A stretch of DNA of 16,415 nucleotides from positions 1 to 16,415 of the forward strand of contig JAGWHN010000016.1 in the NCBI GenBank assembly GCA_028866785.1, given 5' to 3'. This DNA is from Microcaldota archaeon (lineage in GTDB: Archaea; Micrarchaeota; Micrarchaeia; Micrarchaeales; CABMGC01). The notes below the pieces were generated by a model. That model did no database searches. It was not told where the DNA came from and saw only the letters and a list, made by a program, of their open reading frames with translations. Below, piece by piece: positions 6,744-13,974 of this stretch; position 1 is the stretch's first letter; every line of letters begins with the position of its first letter. A program made the position numbers and the translations under genes.

Positions 6744-8213
6744 ATGATGGTTCAGAAGAGCGGTAGGTCATTTGACGATCGACTTCAGGAAGCGATTAGG
6801 GGCTACGAAGTAGTAAAATCACTCAGACACGCCAGTAAGGTAATGTTCCTAGACCAGGAGGAGAAGATGCCTAAGGGAGGAATTAATGCAAGAGCAAATG
6901 CAATGGGAGATGTTGAGGTAGTAATAAGAGAAAAGCTCTTGGCATTGGAGAATAAGATAGAGGGGCTTGAAGGAAGAAATGATATTGAAAAAGGTATTAT
7001 CAAGGAGTTTTGGTCCGAAATCGTGTACGCAAAGAGCCTGCCAGAAGAGCTGATAAGGGAGATGGAGGTAAAAAGCTCCACAACCTCAGAGGTATGGAAG
7101 GTTGCAAAGAAAAGATCAAACTTCAAATTAGTGCAGCCAGATCTTGAAAGAATAGTTGAGATGAAAAGAAGTGCAGCAGAACATCTTGGCTACAATGAAC
7201 ACCCATATGATGCATTGGTAGATTTGTTTGAGCATGAAATGACAGTAAAACAGATGGATGCAATTTTTGATACACTACTTCCAAACTTGAAAAGAATAAG
7301 AGAAAAGGCGAATATGAGGGAGGAGCATCCACTTGAGCAGCTTGAGCATTCAAAGCCAGGAATGCGAAGGATTGCCAGAGAGTTGGAGAAAATGCTCAAT
7401 ATTTCAAGTGATAATTTTAGAAAAGGCATTTCTGAACATCCCTACACAGTCTCTTTGGACTTAAAGGATGTGAGAATAACAACAGGCTACCACAAAAGGG
7501 ACTTTAAGCAAGGTTTGTTTGATGGTCTTCATGAGCTTGGACATGCACTCTATGCATTACAAATTGACCAGAGGATCAAGGACACTCCGGCAGAAGATGA
7601 TGCCTCGTTTGGAATTGATGAATCACAATCAAGGTTCTGGGAGAATATAGTAGGACACAGCGAGAGCTTTGTCAGGATGCTGCACCCGTTCCTTGTGAAG
7701 CATCTAAAAATAACGGATAGCCCTGAAGAGGTTTACAGCTACTTCAACCTGCTAAAACATGATGCTGTAATAAGGATGGCATCAAACGAGCTGGAGTATG
7801 ATTTACACATTGCACTACGATACAGGATAGAAAAGGGGCTTATTGGAGGGGACATTAAGGTTTCCGAGCTACCTCAGGTGTGGAATGAATACATGCTCAA
7901 GTACATTGGAATAAAGCCTGCAAATGACAGAGAGGGAGTTCTGCAGGACATGCACTGGTACACAGGGGATTTCGGATATTTCCCGACGTACACAATAGGG
8001 AATATAGTCTCAGGAATGATCTGGAAGAAGATAGGAAACCTAGACGAGCTAATTGAACAGAAAAGGTTTGATTACATAAGACTCTGGCTTGGTGAGAACA
8101 TCCATCAATACGGCGCAATGTACAATCCAAAGAAGTTGCTACAAAATGTCTTCAGGAAAGATTACAACGCAGATGATTACATAGAATATCTTGAGCAGAA
8201 GTACATTCGTTAG
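6744..8213 (+). CDS. M32-family metallocarboxypeptidase (carboxypeptidase Taq type)
   Basis: A 489-residue zinc carboxypeptidase that removes C-terminal residues from peptides, probably in cytoplasmic peptide turnover. The length is normal for M32 (about 490-510). The zinc site HELGH is at 263-267 and the third ligand is probably Glu293 in IDESQSRFWEN. Other M32 motifs are DVRIT (242-246), GVLQDMHW (active-site block near the C-terminal third) and FPTYTIGN. Three motifs differ from those I recall for the family: HPY where HPF is usual (232-234), DESQ where HES/GQ is usual (292-295), and IRMASN where IRxxAD is usual. Zinc ligands and the QDMHW block are intact, so it is probably active. The start could be the ATG at 6744 or the next codon. 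It is monocistronic with its own TATA element. Confidence 0.93.
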   Translation: MMVQKSGRSFDDRLQEAIRGYEVVKSLRHASKVMFLDQEEKMPKGGINARANAMGDVEVVIREKLLALENKIEGLEGRNDIEKGIIKEFWSEIVYAKSLPEELIREMEVKSSTTSEVWKVAKKRSNFKLVQPDLERIVEMKRSAAEHLGYNEHPYDALVDLFEHEMTVKQMDAIFDTLLPNLKRIREKANMREEHPLEQLEHSKPGMRRIARELEKMLNISSDNFRKGISEHPYTVSLDLKDVRITTGYHKRDFKQGLFDGLHELGHALYALQIDQRIKDTPAEDDASFGIDESQSRFWENIVGHSESFVRMLHPFLVKHLKITDSPEEVYSYFNLLKHDAVIRMASNELEYDLHIALRYRIEKGLIGGDIKVSELPQVWNEYMLKYIGIKPANDREGVLQDMHWYTGDFGYFPTYTIGNIVSGMIWKKIGNLDELIEQKRFDYIRLWLGENIHQYGAMYNPKKLLQNVFRKDYNADDYIEYLEQKYIR

Positions 8214-8238
8214 TCGCTGGAAAGGAAGCTCATTAGGA

Positions 8239-8246
8239 TTTAAATA
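8239..8246 (+). promoter_or_regulatory. TATA element for tRNA-Lys (and probably lysS)
   Basis: TTTAAATA centred near 8242, which places the start of transcription at about 8268-8271, the first base of tRNA-Lys. The distance is ideal. No equally good element lies between the tRNA and lysS, although a weaker TTTTTA occurs at 8354-8359. Confidence 0.6.
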
Positions 8247-8270
8247 TTGCCTCATACATTATTCTCTTGT

Positions 8271-8345
8271 GGGTCTGTAACTCAGCTTGGCCAGAGTGGG
8301 AGGCTTTTAACCTCTAAGTCGGGGGTTCAAATCCCTCCAGGCCCA
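8271..8345 (+). tRNA. tRNA-Lys (TTT)
   Basis: A complete 75-base cloverleaf. The acceptor stem GGGTCTG pairs with CAGGCCC (one G-U), the D stem is ACTC/GAGT with a ten-base loop containing GG, and the anticodon stem GGAGG/CCTCT holds loop CTTTTAA (anticodon TTT). The T stem is GGGGG/CCCTC (one G-U) with loop TTCAAAT, and the discriminator is A73. There is no intron and CCA is not encoded. It lies 46 bases before the likely start of lysyl-tRNA synthetase, the enzyme that charges it. Confidence 0.97.
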
Positions 8346-8391
8346 CATGCTCACGTTTTTATTGCTTAATTCCAAAGGATTAGTGCTTGAC

Positions 8392-9852
8392 ATGGACGAA
8401 ATAAAGCTCGAAAAGATGAAGAAGCTGCGTGAGCTAAAGCTCGAGCCTTATCCTTATTCATTCAATCAGACCCACCACGCGCAGGAGATAGAGGAGCACT
8501 TTGCAAAGCTCGAGGGAAAAGAGGTTAGCGTTGCTGGGAGGATAGTTGGAATGAGGGAGATGGGAAAGCTCTACTTTGTAGACCTGCTTGACGGAAGCGG
8601 AAAGATACAGCTGATTATGAAGAGCGATGACATTGATCAAAAGTCCCAGGAAACCCTAAAGCTAACCGACACCGGAGACATTATTGGGGTTGCAGGAAAG
8701 GTTGCGAAGAGCAAGAGAGGAGCGACAAGCATTGAAGTTACATCTCTTCAGATACTTGCAAAATCACTTAGGTTCCTTCCAGAGAAATTTCATGGGCTTA
8801 CAGATGTTGAAACAAGGTACAGAAAAAGGTACCTTGACTTGATTACAAATCCAGAAGTTAGAACAATATTCAAAAATCGTGCAAGAGTGATAAAGTACTT
8901 GAGGGACTTCCTTGATGCGAGGAATTACCTCGAGGTCGACACTCCAATTCTTCAGGCAATTTACGGTGGAGCTGCCGCAAAGCCGTTTGTGACTCACCAC
9001 AACTACCTTGACAGCGACTTGTATCTCAGGATCGCAAACGAACTTTACCTAAAAAGAATAATTATTGGGGGAGTTGAGAGAGTCTACGAATTTGCCAAGG
9101 ACTTCAGAAATGAGGCGGTCGACTCAAACCACAATCCGGAATTCACGCAGCTTGAATTCTACCAGGCTTACGCGGACTACAATGACTTCATGAAGATGGT
9201 TGAAGAAATGCTTAGCGGCCTTGTGAAGGAGATAAATGGGGGTCATGAAATTGAATACCAAGGCAAGAAGATCAGCTTCAAGCCTCCTTTCAAGAGAGTT
9301 TTGCTTGTGGACGAGATAAAGAAGAAGTCCGGAATCGATATCTCAATGATGGATGACAAGTCAGCGCTCAAGATTGCAAAGGATGAGAAGCTTGAGATTC
9401 CTGTGAAGAATGCTTACCATGTGGCAGATGCGCTCTTTGACAAGTATGTTCAGCCGGAGCTGGTAGATCCAACGTTCGTTGTGGACTTCCCGGCTTACAT
9501 GTGCCCGCTAACAAAGGACAAGCGTGGCAATCCAAAGCTAAGCGAGAGATTTGAGATGTTCATCGCAGGCAAGGAGGTAGGGAACTGCTACTCAGAGCTC
9601 ACAGACCCTGTCGAGCAGAGGGCGAAGTTCATGGAGCAGGAGAGGGAGAGGAAGAAGGGTGACGATGAGGCGCCTCCAATTGACGAGGATTTCCTTGAGG
9701 CAGTGGAGCACGGAATGCCTCCGCTTGCAGGGATAGGGCTGGGGATCGATCGAATAGTCATGATACTCTCGAATGTGCCATCGCTAAAGGAAGTGATACT
9801 TTTCCCAACGGTAAAGCCCGAGAGCGGAAATAAAAGGCAACATCAGGAGTAG
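8392..9852 (+). CDS. lysS: Lysyl-tRNA synthetase, class II
   Basis: Charges tRNA-Lys with lysine. At 486 residues it contains an N-terminal OB-fold anticodon-binding domain (about 44-125, opening EVSVAGRIVGMREMGK) and a class II catalytic core. Motif 1 is about 171-186 (FLDARNYLEVDTPIL), motif 2 is FRNEAVDSNHNPEFT at 238-252 and motif 3 is GIGLGIDRIV at 447-456. Many Euryarchaeota use a class I LysRS, so the class II enzyme is a useful lineage marker. The start is placed at the ATG at 8392, because MDEIKLEKMKKLRELK is a normal N-terminus. An in-frame ATG at 8347, 1 base after tRNA-Lys, would add 15 atypical hydrophobic residues. The 3' end overlaps the convergent TFB gene by 10 bases. Confidence 0.96.
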   Translation: MDEIKLEKMKKLRELKLEPYPYSFNQTHHAQEIEEHFAKLEGKEVSVAGRIVGMREMGKLYFVDLLDGSGKIQLIMKSDDIDQKSQETLKLTDTGDIIGVAGKVAKSKRGATSIEVTSLQILAKSLRFLPEKFHGLTDVETRYRKRYLDLITNPEVRTIFKNRARVIKYLRDFLDARNYLEVDTPILQAIYGGAAAKPFVTHHNYLDSDLYLRIANELYLKRIIIGGVERVYEFAKDFRNEAVDSNHNPEFTQLEFYQAYADYNDFMKMVEEMLSGLVKEINGGHEIEYQGKKISFKPPFKRVLLVDEIKKKSGIDISMMDDKSALKIAKDEKLEIPVKNAYHVADALFDKYVQPELVDPTFVVDFPAYMCPLTKDKRGNPKLSERFEMFIAGKEVGNCYSELTDPVEQRAKFMEQERERKKGDDEAPPIDEDFLEAVEHGMPPLAGIGLGIDRIVMILSNVPSLKEVILFPTVKPESGNKRQHQE

Positions 9853-10751
9853 TGCTTTTTCAGTATTTTCTGGTTCTTCCTTATCGTAACCGCAGTTACG
9901 CTGGAGGCATCTGCTATTGTCTTTTGCATTATTCCTTCCCCAGAGCGAACGCACTCGAAGTAAAGTGCTGATGCAGCTAATGATGCAGGGGCGGTGTTTC
10001 TAAAGAGGGAATCTTTTTTTATTTGCTCGATTAACTGAAGGGAATTGCGCTTCAAATTTTCTGATGCGCCTGCCATGTTTGCAATTTTTGACAGGTGGCT
10101 TTCGGGGCTATCAACAGTCGTGTTGATATTTAGCCTCTTTAAAAGAGTTTTGACGCCCCTATAGAGCTCCTTCGTTTTTATTCCAGAAACGGAGCTTAGG
10201 CTCACGATTGTTATCGGGATATTCTGCTCCTTGCACGCCTCATAAAAGCAGGCGCCGAGCAGCCCCTGATGAACATCGACCTTTTTGCGATTAAGTTTTA
10301 GAACCAGGTAGACGGTCTGGTCAATCACTGCCTTATTTGCTGTAAGTTTTGACGCCCACGCCTCAATTCTCGGTATTTTCTTTTCTAGTAGCAGTGCGGT
10401 TGAGTAGTCGTGGCTTATTTTTGTGTCTAGGACTTTGAGACGTTTGAGATGCTCCTTTGTACTGCCCGTTATCCCTTTTCCACTCGCGTCGCTTCTGATG
10501 CTTTTGAGCGTCGATGGCTTTCCTTTATATGGTGAAATTAACTTATCGGTGTTTAGTTGACTAAATTCTCCATAGCGTATTGAGCTTTGGAGCTGTAACT
10601 TGTTAGGGGAGCTGTTTTGCGCAACATAGCCGCAGTTAACACATATTATCTCGCCCGCATTGGCATCCTCAGTCATCTTTCCTGTATCGCACTCTGTGCA
10701 ATTGTCGCCTATTTTTACCTCTGGGGATATTTGTGGTTCGTAACCTGCCAT
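9843..10751 (-). CDS. Divergent transcription factor B (TFIIB-like) paralogue
   Basis: 302 residues, the normal length for archaeal TFB, which bridges TBP-bound promoters and RNA polymerase. The N-terminal zinc ribbon has C18-x2-C21 and C37-x2-C40. Two cyclin folds follow: about 112-205, with GLLGACFYEACKE in its core, and about 215-302, with ASLAASALYFECVRSGEG and a helix-turn-helix-like end AVTIRKNQKILKKHY. The region between ribbon and cyclins (50-110) lacks the RGPEWRAF-type B-reader and the D-K-G-L-x-T block I expect in canonical TFB. It is therefore probably a specialised or alternative TFB rather than the main one. The GGTG (5 bases before the ATG) and TATA element argue for its own promoter. 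It lies 60 bases downstream of the giant TFB-like gene on the same strand and overlaps lysS tail to tail. Confidence 0.86.
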   Translation of the reverse strand: MAGYEPQISPEVKIGDNCTECDTGKMTEDANAGEIICVNCGYVAQNSSPNKLQLQSSIRYGEFSQLNTDKLISPYKGKPSTLKSIRSDASGKGITGSTKEHLKRLKVLDTKISHDYSTALLLEKKIPRIEAWASKLTANKAVIDQTVYLVLKLNRKKVDVHQGLLGACFYEACKEQNIPITIVSLSSVSGIKTKELYRGVKTLLKRLNINTTVDSPESHLSKIANMAGASENLKRNSLQLIEQIKKDSLFRNTAPASLAASALYFECVRSGEGIMQKTIADASSVTAVTIRKNQKILKKHYS

Positions 10752-10785
10752 TTTTGCACCATCTCCAATCTTATTAATCTGCCAT

Positions 10786-10793
10786 TTTTATAA
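10786..10793 (-). promoter_or_regulatory. TATA element and ribosome binding site for the divergent TFB gene
   Basis: On the minus strand TTATAAAA is centred near 10789, predicting a start near 10763. The short leader contains GGAGATGGTG ending 5 bases before the ATG at 10751. It lies in the 60-base gap after the giant TFB-like gene, so the divergent TFB can be transcribed on its own as well as by read-through. Confidence 0.55.
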
Positions 10794-10811
10794 GTATGAA
10801 TCGTTTTTGCT

Positions 10812-13685
10812 TCATGAGACCTTTGTTGCCTTGTTTAATCCTGCCGCCTGTGCTTCTTTGCCCTCCCTTCTGAGCGCGACTATTTCTCTGTAGATTGCAA
10901 GGACCTCCTTGCCTTTTGGAGTTGACGAATACTTATCCACCTTCTGCTCTAGGAGATCCTTGCGGACCAAATTTATTATTGAGGGCTTGAGCACCGGGTA
11001 ATTAGTCTTAGCGGACTGCAAAATGGAGGTAATTCTGAGGGGCTCCGCGGAGCAAATGCCGATTACTTTAAAGTCGATTTCTGCAAGCTCGATAGACTTC
11101 CCGCCCTGAATCTGAACCATTTTATCGCAGAACTTTACGAAGAGGTTGCCGCGTGCGGTTGATAAATAAGTATCAGAATTTGGATTCTCCTTTATCATCC
11201 CGTAATCAATCAATGTGCTAAGCTTTTGCCTTGTCTGTTGATAATTAAACCCGCCCTTTATCCCGACATCGCGAACTCTTTGCTTCGTATTGCACAGGCT
11301 TACTATCGCCTCTTCCATTGCAAGTTCTGTGCGCTTCATCCTTGTAAATATTTTGCCTTTTGGGATGATAAGTGGCTTTGGGACCAAATAGGGTCTTTGT
11401 TGGGCCCTTGTGGCAACATCTTGAAAAGCCTCGAAGATCTGGTCGAAGTGTTCTTTTAGCTCCGCCCCTTTTGCGTTGAGGGAATATTTCTTTCCTTCCT
11501 TTTCAACCAGATTTAGCTCCTGAAATGAGGAGATGAGGTTCTTCATCTTTTTGTGGGTAGTTTTTGCGTCGAACATCAAGGCGGTTGTAGTTTTTCCCCC
11601 TTCCGATAGGGACTGCAGCACTCTGTGGCTCACTTCGCTTACCATCCCGTCCTTTTTGCCAAATTTTAGATCAATTTGATCAAACTGGTTGACTATCAAA
11701 GCGCCCTTAGATGTTGTGGTGTAATCGACTTTCTTCTGCTCGGTGGTGCGGGACAAAAGCCCTGCTGTGAGCAGTTTTTCGAGTAGTTTATCTTTTGTAG
11801 CATATCCAAAGCCAACCTTGGCCACAATCTGCGCCTTGGTGGATGGTAAAATGCAAAGTCTAAGAATATCTACTGTCGTTTCGGGAGTGCTTCGGTAATA
11901 GTTCTTTTTTACCGTCAGCCGGCTAAGATTAAGCGCTCTTGAGATTTCCACAGTCGCCTTATTCATGCTGATCATTGCAAGATTTGCCGCGCTTCCGACC
12001 TTTAGCTGGGACAGGGGGACTTTGAGATCAACCGCGGCAAGGAATGTGGCAGCAGGGACGAGGGTGGATATTCTTCGTGAGGTAGTGGCTAGTTTTTTGA
12101 ACTCTGCCATTATCTCCTCTGCCCTCCCGATGACTTCGGATGAAAGCGCAAGGCGTTCGCCAAGTGACAGGAAAAGGGCCTTTGAGTCGGGCACGGTTTG
12201 GGTGATCGCTGCGCTTTTGTAGAGTAGCCTGATGGAGGTATTTAGTCCTCGTAGCCTTGTGCCCGAGGCCTTCATCAATGCATCTTTTTGCAGGGGCACA
12301 CCGCACTGCTCCGCGGATATCCAGATGGACGCTGCCGCAACTTGTATCACTCCCCTGCGCCTTACAATATCCGCCCTTGTGGCATCTGAAAAGAGCTTTC
12401 TTGCATTTTCCTGCAACTTGATGTCAAGATTTAGTGAGGAGATGAGCTTTTCGATCAAGTTGCCGCCCCGCTTTGCGGTACGCTTCTTGGAGATGTTCTG
12501 GCGCTTCCTGGTTATTTTGAGCTCAAGCCGTGAATTGATCTTTTTTGCGGCGTTTGATAAGGAGAGGGGGTATACGCCTAGGCTTGACGCCACCTTTTCG
12601 GTCGTAAGGTTGACCCCAAGGTCGAGTGAGGCTAGGTAGACGATTGCGACTGCAATTGTCTTCGGCTGCAGTAGCCCCAATGCCTCCTCCCTTTTTGCCG
12701 CGATCTTTATTAGTTCAATTGACCTTAAGTAAATACTTTGCTCAAGATTGATGTTGCTTTTTATCTGATCGAGATGGGAGGTTAGCGTGCCAGCTAGGCT
12801 GGTGGAGGCGCTTTCCTCTTTTTGGGGAACCTTTATCTTCCTGGCGTCCAGTCCGAGGCCAAGCGTTTCATTTATCTTCCTTGCCGCCTTCCCGATTGCC
12901 GAGGGGCTGACCATTGAGCTCTCGCTTAGTTGGATCTGGCTTATCCATCCCCGCACCTCCAGGTATGAGATATACACGGAGGCAGCTGCAAGGGTTCTTG
13001 GCTCGTTTTTGAAAAGCAGGCGGGTTGTCCCAACACGCTGTAAAATCTCCTCAGCGCGCAATCTCACTTTCTCATCAGAAATTAGAACCCCTCCTGTACT
13101 CTCAAGGAATCTGCTTGGGGGAAAGACGATCTGCCCACCAGAATTAGGGGTTGTTAGCAGCAGGGCCATTTTCCTAAAGCGCGTCGGGTTGATTTTTGCA
13201 CTAGATATTAGATCCTTTGGCAAAATATTACCGCCATTTTCAGCGTTTGCAAGATAAAGGGAGGCCACCGCCATCCCTGTACCTCTTCTTTTTCCCAATA
13301 GCCCAAACTCATGAGCCTTATTTAGTATCCCAAGCGCATCCTCCCTGATTTTAGGATCTGCCCCAAGCGAGCTTGCCAGGGAACTTACTGACGATCTTGC
13401 CTTCTCAAGCCTGACTTCTTCTTTTGGCTTTGCGGGTGCTCGTGGCTCCTTGACTTTCATCTCTTCGGGCAAAATGAAGCGCTTAAACGGGATTTGTGGT
13501 TGCCGAGGGGTTTGGGAGGCTGCGGCCGTCTTCTTTGCACGCTGTTTGCTAAGCTCCTCAGTCAATGAAAATCCGCAGCTCCAGCAGGAGATGTTGCCAT
13601 TTAGCTGGTTCTCCCTGAGAAAACCGGTCTTGCAGTCAGGGCAGTTGTCATTGTGACCGAGCCTTGATAAATCAACTTCTGCCAA
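10812..13685 (-). CDS. Giant TFB-derived protein: zinc ribbon, five cyclin-like repeats, four winged-helix-like repeats
   Basis: About 957 residues, roughly three times a TFB. Residues 15-37 form a zinc ribbon (C15-x2-C18, C34-x2-C37) with the same spacing as the neighbouring TFB. A basic, Pro/Lys-rich linker follows (about 45-92). Five stretches, about 96-178, 205-276, 300-388, 409-491 and 502-587, each carry the TFB/cyclin core helix signature: AVASLYLA, AAASVYIS, AVAIVYLA, AAASIWIS and VPAATFLA (at 139, 233, 345, 450 and 543). The C-terminal third holds four winged-helix-like units, each ending in a wing plus Y-x3-(S/A/P)-(K/R)-G: YTTTSKG (655), YSLNAKG (734), YLSTARG (840) and YSSTPKG (919). 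These resemble HTH_45-type archaeal domains. The TTG start (13685) follows GGGGTG by 5 bases; an upstream in-frame GTG (13736) would put the TATA box inside the gene. A DNA-binding transcription regulator is inferred; no specific function is known. Confidence 0.85.
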   Translation of the reverse strand: MAEVDLSRLGHNDNCPDCKTGFLRENQLNGNISCWSCGFSLTEELSKQRAKKTAAASQTPRQPQIPFKRFILPEEMKVKEPRAPAKPKEEVRLEKARSSVSSLASSLGADPKIREDALGILNKAHEFGLLGKRRGTGMAVASLYLANAENGGNILPKDLISSAKINPTRFRKMALLLTTPNSGGQIVFPPSRFLESTGGVLISDEKVRLRAEEILQRVGTTRLLFKNEPRTLAAASVYISYLEVRGWISQIQLSESSMVSPSAIGKAARKINETLGLGLDARKIKVPQKEESASTSLAGTLTSHLDQIKSNINLEQSIYLRSIELIKIAAKREEALGLLQPKTIAVAIVYLASLDLGVNLTTEKVASSLGVYPLSLSNAAKKINSRLELKITRKRQNISKKRTAKRGGNLIEKLISSLNLDIKLQENARKLFSDATRADIVRRRGVIQVAAASIWISAEQCGVPLQKDALMKASGTRLRGLNTSIRLLYKSAAITQTVPDSKALFLSLGERLALSSEVIGRAEEIMAEFKKLATTSRRISTLVPAATFLAAVDLKVPLSQLKVGSAANLAMISMNKATVEISRALNLSRLTVKKNYYRSTPETTVDILRLCILPSTKAQIVAKVGFGYATKDKLLEKLLTAGLLSRTTEQKKVDYTTTSKGALIVNQFDQIDLKFGKKDGMVSEVSHRVLQSLSEGGKTTTALMFDAKTTHKKMKNLISSFQELNLVEKEGKKYSLNAKGAELKEHFDQIFEAFQDVATRAQQRPYLVPKPLIIPKGKIFTRMKRTELAMEEAIVSLCNTKQRVRDVGIKGGFNYQQTRQKLSTLIDYGMIKENPNSDTYLSTARGNLFVKFCDKMVQIQGGKSIELAEIDFKVIGICSAEPLRITSILQSAKTNYPVLKPSIINLVRKDLLEQKVDKYSSTPKGKEVLAIYREIVALRREGKEAQAAGLNKATKVS

Positions 13686-13724
13686 AAATGCACCCCTAGC
13701 CTTTTTTTCTGTTAACTGAAAGTT

Positions 13725-13734
13725 GTTTATAAAC
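13725..13734 (-). promoter_or_regulatory. Palindromic TATA element for the giant TFB-like gene
   Basis: GTTTATAAAC, a perfect 10-base palindrome. On the minus strand it predicts a start near 13703, giving a leader of about 18 bases with GGGGTG (13691-13696) 5 bases before the TTG start at 13685. Because it lies within codons of the longer GTG-started frame, it favours the shorter protein. Confidence 0.55.
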
Positions 13735-13762
13735 ACCCTTCACTTCTTTGTTTTCTTAGGGT

Positions 13763-13803
13763 TGCAATAGCGGAAGTTATGGATAATTTAAATACCTATT
13801 GCA
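13763..13803. promoter_or_regulatory. Inverted repeat (8-base arms), possible operator
   Basis: TGCAATAG at 13763-13770 is the exact reverse complement of CTATTGCA at 13796-13803. The arms are 25 bases apart and enclose the AT-rich AATTTAAATACC. The site lies between the promoter of the giant TFB-like gene (minus) and that of tRNA-Ser (plus). A regulator-binding site is only inferred. Confidence 0.35.
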
Positions 13804-13804
13804 C

Positions 13805-13816
13805 CAATATATATTG
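13805..13816. repeat. 12-base perfect palindrome
   Basis: CAATATATATTG is identical to its reverse complement. It starts 1 base after the right arm of the inverted repeat at 13763-13803 and also shares the ATTG half-motif. It could be a TATA-like or operator element. The AT content makes chance occurrence plausible. Confidence 0.35.
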
Positions 13817-13843
13817 CTGAATCTGAAGAGAGTTTTAACAAGC

Positions 13844-13851
13844 TTTTTAAG
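13844..13851 (+). promoter_or_regulatory. TATA element for tRNA-Ser
   Basis: TTTTTAAG centred near 13847, predicting a start near 13873, just before the first base of tRNA-Ser at 13877. Transcription may continue into rps13, since no other convincing TATA element precedes that gene. Confidence 0.5.
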
Positions 13852-13914
13852 AATGATTAAGTATAATTTGTAGCATGCCAGGGTGGCAGAATCCGGTAAC
13901 GCGTGCGCCTGGAA

Positions 13915-13926
13915 ATCCTTCTAGGA
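13915..13926 (+). other. tRNA-Ser intron 1, canonical position 37/38 (12 bases)
   Basis: The intron is ATCCTTCTAGGA. Anticodon-loop bases CTGG pair with intron bases CTAG (one G-U) as a four-pair helix. The helix is flanked by three-base bulges AAA (5' site) and GAA (3' site). Cutting each after its second base leaves the normal seven-base anticodon loop. The intron interior is a five-base loop rather than a stem, so this is a relaxed bulge-helix-loop form. Confidence 0.85.
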
Positions 13927-13958
13927 AGCGCATGGCCGCAAGGCCTTTAGGGTTCAAA

Positions 13959-13974
13959 CGCATCATGCTGAAAA
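13959..13974 (+). other. tRNA-Ser intron 2 in the T loop, position 59/60 (16 bases)
   Basis: The intron is CGCATCATGCTGAAAA. T-loop bases TTCA pair perfectly with intron bases TGAA. The four-pair helix is flanked by three-base bulges AAC (5' site) and AAT (3' site), with the T stem on one side and a GCA/TGC mini-stem on the other. Cutting after the second base of each bulge restores the seven-base loop TTCAAAT. It is a full bulge-helix-bulge motif for the tRNA splicing endonuclease. Confidence 0.85.

Noticed and set aside
8347..8391. Fifteen extra N-terminal codons for lysS from the ATG 1 base after tRNA-Lys
   Set aside because: The added residues are hydrophobic and unlike LysRS N-termini, and no leader would remain after tRNA processing.
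12232..13257. Two plus-strand open frames (135 and 156 codons) inside the giant TFB-like gene
   Set aside because: They are antisense to recognisable cyclin-like repeats, have no ribosome binding site in the local register and show no family resemblance.
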